Below are positions 24,192-27,742 of a stretch of DNA of 27,742 bases, in pieces (the first letter of the stretch is position 1; each line of letters begins with the position of its first letter). The notes under the pieces are model-generated. The model was given only the letters and a program-made list of their open reading frames with translations, did not search any database and was not told where the DNA came from. The DNA lies in contig CAJTQU010000025.1 of assembly GCA_910578665.1 (NCBI GenBank), forward strand, positions 1 to 27,742, written 5' to 3'. Origin of the DNA: an uncultured Muribaculaceae bacterium. GTDB lineage: Bacteria > Bacteroidota > Bacteroidia > Bacteroidales > Muribaculaceae. The position numbers and the translations under genes are program-made.

Positions 24192-25561
24192 ATCCGCTGA
24201 AACAATATCTCGATCTTTACGAGGCTAATGCGGAATTGGTGAATGCCGGCGGCGCGCCTGTGCTCAACGCCTTGCGTGACAGCGCTGCCGAGGCATTGCG
24301 GAACACAGTGCTGCCGTGTAAGGGGAGTGAGAATTACGAACATACGGATTTGCCGGCATTGCTCGCCCCGGACTATGGTGTCAATCTGGGCCGCAAGCAG
24401 CTCGGTATAAACGCAGCCGATTCATTCTCGTGCCGCGTGCCAAATATGAGTACGGCATTGTTCTTCCTCTCTGGTGATAGTTTTGCCGCTACGCCGAATT
24501 CGCGAAACCAGCTGCCTGACGGTGTTACGGTATGTTCTCTCAGGCATGCCGCTCTCACAGAACCGGAGCTGGTGGCCTCCCATTACGGCCGTCTGGCATC
24601 GATTGACAATCCGTTGACGGCTCTTAATACGATGTTGGTCCAGGACGGCCTGTTTGTGCATGTCCGTGCCGGTGTCAGGGTTGAAAAACCGTTGCAGCTT
24701 GTGTCGATACTCCAGGGTACCATCCCTATGATGGCAGTGCGCCGCATACTGCTGGTGCTCGAAGACGGCGCGCAGGCATGCCTGTTATGTTGCGACCACA
24801 CGCAGAGTGCCGATATGAGGTGCATGAATTTGCAGACAGTGGAAATATGCTGCGGACAGGGGGCGCGTTTTGATATGTATGAACTGGAGGAGTCCACGCG
24901 CCTGACAACGCGCCTGAGCCAGGTTTATCTGGATATGGCCGCCGGCGCCAATGTGCTGCTTGACGGCATAACGCTGTATAACGGCACTACGCGCAACGAG
25001 GTGCATGCTGTCTTCAACGGCGAGGAAGCCGAACTGCAGCTGTTGGGAATGGGTATAGAGGATGCCGACCGGCGTCTGGATAATTATACGCTGATTCGTC
25101 ATGAGAAGGGACACTGCCAGAGCCGTGAATTGTTTAAATATGTGGTAGACGGTGAGTCTACGGGCGCGTTTACCGGACGTATATATGTGGCTCCGGATGC
25201 CCAGAAGACCGAGGCATACCAGTCTAACCGCAACCTTGTGGCTTCGCCGGAAGCACGCATGTTTAGTAAGCCGCAGTTGGAAATTTATGCCGATGATGTG
25301 AAATGTTCGCACGGTACCGCCATAGGACAGCTTGATCCTGCTCAGATTTTCTATATGCGTACTCGCGGACTTGACGAGGCAACGGCAAAGACGTTGTTGC
25401 GCCAGGCATTCATGGCCGATGTTATCGAGCCTGTGCGCCTGCCGCAGTTGCGCGACAGACTGCGCCATCTTGTCGATATGCGTCTGGCCGGCAATGCTGC
25501 CGATGCCGCTTCTTGTGCTTCCTGTGCCTCTATTAGTTGTGAAGAAAATGGAGAAATATGA
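24188..25561 (+). CDS. sufD: SufD, Fe-S cluster scaffold subunit, with Cys-rich tail
   Basis: SufD forms the SufBC2D scaffold and helps iron entry. The 457-residue protein has the SufD helical N-terminus, the beta-helix core and the signature LEIYADDVKCSHGTAIGQLD with K372, C373 and H375 (H375 is equivalent to the functional His360 of E. coli SufD). The rest of the C-terminal helical part follows. The signature is that of SufD, not SufB. The last residues form a short Cys-rich tail (C443-x2-C446-x4-C451), which could bind metal; I recall Cys-containing tails on other Bacteroidales SufD proteins. The gene overlaps sufC by 4 bases and sufS by 14, so expression is tightly coupled. Confidence 0.95.
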   Translation: MNPLKQYLDLYEANAELVNAGGAPVLNALRDSAAEALRNTVLPCKGSENYEHTDLPALLAPDYGVNLGRKQLGINAADSFSCRVPNMSTALFFLSGDSFAATPNSRNQLPDGVTVCSLRHAALTEPELVASHYGRLASIDNPLTALNTMLVQDGLFVHVRAGVRVEKPLQLVSILQGTIPMMAVRRILLVLEDGAQACLLCCDHTQSADMRCMNLQTVEICCGQGARFDMYELEESTRLTTRLSQVYLDMAAGANVLLDGITLYNGTTRNEVHAVFNGEEAELQLLGMGIEDADRRLDNYTLIRHEKGHCQSRELFKYVVDGESTGAFTGRIYVAPDAQKTEAYQSNRNLVASPEARMFSKPQLEIYADDVKCSHGTAIGQLDPAQIFYMRTRGLDEATAKTLLRQAFMADVIEPVRLPQLRDRLRHLVDMRLAGNAADAASCASCASISCEENGEI

Positions 25562-26768
25562 TGTTTCGGCGCTGAGGGCCGAATTTCCGATACTTAGCCG
25601 CCAGGTAGAGGGGCGTCCCCTCATCTATCTGGACAATACGGCCACTTCGCAGACCCCTCGCGAGGTGGTGGATGCCATAGTTTACTCTTATGAGCATACC
25701 AAAGCCAACGTCCATCGCGGCGTGCACACGCTTTCCCAGGAGGCTACGGATCTTGTAGAGGCCGCCAGACGGCATGTGAGGGACTATATCAATGCCGGCA
25801 GCGAACAGGAGATAATATTTACGCGTGGCACTACCGAGGCTGTCAACCTTGTCGCGGCCAGTTTCGGCCAATGCCTGCCCCAGGGCGGCGAGATAATTCT
25901 CACCGTTATGGAGCACCATGCCAATATCGTGCCGTGGCAGCTTCTGGCAGAGAAGCAGGGACTGACGATAAAAGTTGTGGATATTGACGAGCGTGGCGCC
26001 CTGTTACAGGATCAGTACAGAGAGGCATTCACTGAAAAAACGGTGATGGCGGCTTTCTGTCATGTGAGCAATGTCCTGGGCACGGTCAATCCTGTGAAAG
26101 AAATGATAGCCCTGGCACATTCCCATGGTGTGCCGGTGCTGGTAGACGGCGCCCAGGCCGCGCCGCACCGCCGCATCGATGTCCGCGATATGGATTGCGA
26201 TTTTTATGTTTTCTCGTCACACAAGATGTACGGCCCCACGGGTGTGGGAGTGCTCTACGGACGCCGCAGCCTGCTTGAGAAAATGTCTCCTTACCAGGGT
26301 GGGGGAGAGATGATAAAACATGTTAGTTTTGCAGGTACGACTTATGCGGACCTCCCGTTTAAATTCGAGGCCGGTACTCCCGATTTTGTCGGCATAGCCG
26401 CTTTCAGCCGGGCTCTTGACTTTCTGGAAAGGGTGGGCGTGGAGAGTATTGCCGCGCACGAAGACATGCTGACGGAACATACTGTGCGAAGACTGAAAAC
26501 GGAGATTCCCGGTATCCGCCTGTACGGCACCGTCCCGGGCAAAGAGGCTGTGATAAGTTTCCTGGTGCGCGATATACATCCTTATGACACCGGCATGCTG
26601 TTAGACAAACTCGGAGTGGCTGTCCGCACAGGCCACCATTGTGCTCAGCCTCTAATGGATCGCCTCGGGATTCCCGGCACAGTCAGAGCTTCGTTTGCCG
26701 CCTACAACACCATAGATGAGGCCGATGCATTTGTAGACGCTCTGAAACGTGTGTGCGCCATGTTCTGA
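25548..26768 (+). CDS. sufS: SufS, cysteine desulfurase
   Basis: This PLP enzyme takes sulfur from cysteine and holds it as a persulfide for cluster assembly. The 406-residue protein has the type II (SufS) features: H123 in MEHHANIVPW, D200 in VLVDGAQ, PLP-lysine K226 in SSHKMYGPTGVGVLYG, and catalytic C365 in RTGHHCAQPLM. Although the frame is open to 25332, the ATG at 25548 gives the usual N-terminus (DVSALRAEFPIL) and overlaps sufD by 14 bases. No sufE, sufU or sufT is visible in the window. The stop is only 12 bases from the end of the convergent esterase gene, with no hairpin between. Confidence 0.97.
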   Translation: MEKYDVSALRAEFPILSRQVEGRPLIYLDNTATSQTPREVVDAIVYSYEHTKANVHRGVHTLSQEATDLVEAARRHVRDYINAGSEQEIIFTRGTTEAVNLVAASFGQCLPQGGEIILTVMEHHANIVPWQLLAEKQGLTIKVVDIDERGALLQDQYREAFTEKTVMAAFCHVSNVLGTVNPVKEMIALAHSHGVPVLVDGAQAAPHRRIDVRDMDCDFYVFSSHKMYGPTGVGVLYGRRSLLEKMSPYQGGGEMIKHVSFAGTTYADLPFKFEAGTPDFVGIAAFSRALDFLERVGVESIAAHEDMLTEHTVRRLKTEIPGIRLYGTVPGKEAVISFLVRDIHPYDTGMLLDKLGVAVRTGHHCAQPLMDRLGIPGTVRASFAAYNTIDEADAFVDALKRVCAMF

Positions 26769-26780
26769 TTTCCTATCAGT

Positions 26781-27608
26781 TCAGTGTCGTTGTCGGGTAA
26801 AAATCCATTTCATAAACTTGTCATCTTTTAACAGATGAAAACCGGCATGTCCCCCTTCGGGATGTTCGTTGTACACTACGTCGGCGCCCATGACGGCTAA
26901 TTCTTTTGCCAGGGCACGCGCCGTGGCAACGGGCATCGACGGGTCGTCGGCACAATGCTCCAGCCATATGCTGGTTTTTGCCAAATATGGTGCCCGGCTG
27001 CGGTTTGCCGCTCCGGCTATGGCGCATACGCCTGCGAACCTGGCTGCCTGTCGCCATCCTATGTCAAGACTTGCTACGGCACCCATCGAAAATCCTGCTA
27101 ACACTATCCTGTCGGGATCAATGTCGTTATTCTCTACTACGTTCTGTATCAATTTAAGTAGAACCGGGTATAGATAGTTTGTATTGTCAAAACAGGGCAT
27201 GAGGTCGGCATCAAAGGGTGTGGGCCTTTGTGGAAGAGTCCAATAGAAGTCTGTGTCGCATTGGGGGAAGAGCACATACATAGGGTATTGGCCTTGCCAG
27301 CGCGCGAAGTAATCAGCGCACCACTTCAACTGGGCTTTGTTATCGTTGCCACGTTCGCCTATTCCATGCAGGAATACCACCAAGGGATACCCCTTTTTAG
27401 GATGCCTGCCGGCATATTTCTCCGGTTTTAATAGCCTGTATGGTATCGTAGGCCCTTTATTGTTATTGAACCAGAAAGCATCATAGACTTTATCCATAGA
27501 ACCGGTATCGACCGGCTGTATAACTATCCCGGAGCTATGTGTGCAGGAAGTGAGAGATATGGACAGAACCATGAACACCATTATTATATGTGTAATCCGA
27601 TGTGTCAT
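26781..27608 (-). CDS. Lipoprotein alpha/beta hydrolase (esterase / polyester-depolymerase-like)
   Basis: The 275-residue product has a lipoprotein signal peptide with lipobox LTSC (C22), so it should be anchored in the envelope. The hydrolase fold shows the oxyanion-region motif FLHGIGERGNDNKAQL (about 79-94), nucleophile S174 in AGFSMG, an acid at D221 or D222 (EHCADDPSMP) and H254 in EGGHAGF. This arrangement is shared by feruloyl-esterase-like and PHB-depolymerase-like hydrolases and by prolyl-oligopeptidase-type enzymes. Carbohydrate esters are a plausible substrate in a gut Bacteroidales, but this cannot be fixed from sequence. The gene converges on sufS. Its promoter lies so close that the mRNA is probably leaderless. 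Confidence 0.9.
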   Translation of the reverse strand: MTHRITHIIMVFMVLSISLTSCTHSSGIVIQPVDTGSMDKVYDAFWFNNNKGPTIPYRLLKPEKYAGRHPKKGYPLVVFLHGIGERGNDNKAQLKWCADYFARWQGQYPMYVLFPQCDTDFYWTLPQRPTPFDADLMPCFDNTNYLYPVLLKLIQNVVENNDIDPDRIVLAGFSMGAVASLDIGWRQAARFAGVCAIAGAANRSRAPYLAKTSIWLEHCADDPSMPVATARALAKELAVMGADVVYNEHPEGGHAGFHLLKDDKFMKWIFTRQRH

Positions 27609-27612
27609 AAGG

Positions 27613-27643
27613 CAAAATTAGTGTTTTATAGATTTTAAACAAA
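27613..27643 (-). promoter_or_regulatory. Promoter directly abutting the esterase start codon
   Basis: On the minus strand TTTG (27643-27640), 19 bases, then TAATTTTG (27620-27613): a full consensus match. Only four bases (CCTT) separate the -7 box from the ATG, so the start of transcription falls on or next to the first codon. The remaining bases to the window edge (27644-27742) show nothing I can support. Confidence 0.72.
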
Positions 27644-27742
27644 GATTTAACACAGAATCTTCATGTCCAGATATAAATTACGTTGTCTTGTGGCGTCCTG
27701 AAAAATATTGACGGGTCAGAGGGTTTGAGATTATGAATGAAT

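Noticed and set aside
27733..27742. ATG at the right edge, a possible start of a plus-strand gene
   Set aside because: Only three codons are visible and no consensus promoter precedes them.

Overview
The window looks like chromosomal DNA of a gut Bacteroidales bacterium, most likely Muribaculaceae or a close relative. The support is: Bacteroidetes-type promoters (TTTG, about 19-21 bases, then TAnnTTTG) before most transcription units; a TonB receptor with a carboxypeptidase-regulatory N-terminal domain; a type IX secretion (T9SS) sorting tail on a giant protein; a Bacteroidetes-type PpiD; and a SAM-II riboswitch before metK. The family-level placement is inference. No rRNA, tRNA, CRISPR array, transposase or prophage gene is visible.

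Layout. 1-3013: a strong inverted repeat, then a two-gene unit with a small His-rich membrane protein and a TonB-dependent receptor, closed by a perfect hairpin. 3023-3841 (-): NudC-type Nudix hydrolase. 3911-5436: SAM-II riboswitch and metK. 5507-7858: promoter, hairpin leader, PpiD-like periplasmic chaperone and terminator. 8099-10127: rlmN and a membrane-anchored coiled-coil protein. 10256-10363 (-): an unlisted 35-residue membrane microprotein with its own -7 element. 10468-11841 (-) and 11909-13405 (+): divergent miaB and a succinyl-CoA:acetate CoA-transferase, whose promoters meet face to face. 13427-13630: a run of hairpins between convergent genes. 13642-15891 (-): outer-membrane phospholipase A (PldA) followed by a secreted alpha/beta hydrolase. 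16092-22622 (-): a cobalamin riboswitch, a highly structured leader, and a 2046-residue secreted protein with CUB-like repeats, a beta-helix, a DUF4465 domain and a T9SS tail. 22829-26768: cvpA-sufC-sufD-sufS, with no sufB. 26781-27608 (-): lipoprotein esterase-like hydrolase, apparently read from a leaderless mRNA.

How the genes work together. Two vitamin or cofactor circuits are directly visible. SAM synthesis is under a SAM-sensing RNA, and two SAM-consuming radical enzymes (RlmN, MiaB) lie nearby, along with the SUF machinery that supplies Fe-S clusters. The second circuit is the most novel part: a B12-sensing RNA controls a very large surface protein that has a DUF4465 domain. As far as I recall, DUF4465 is the domain of the BtuH-type B12-binding surface proteins of Bacteroides. 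No btuB or btuG gene lies beside it, so this looks like a stand-alone, T9SS-exported, giant B12-capture or B12-responsive surface protein. The remaining genes are envelope maintenance (PpiD, PldA, CvpA) and ordinary metabolism.
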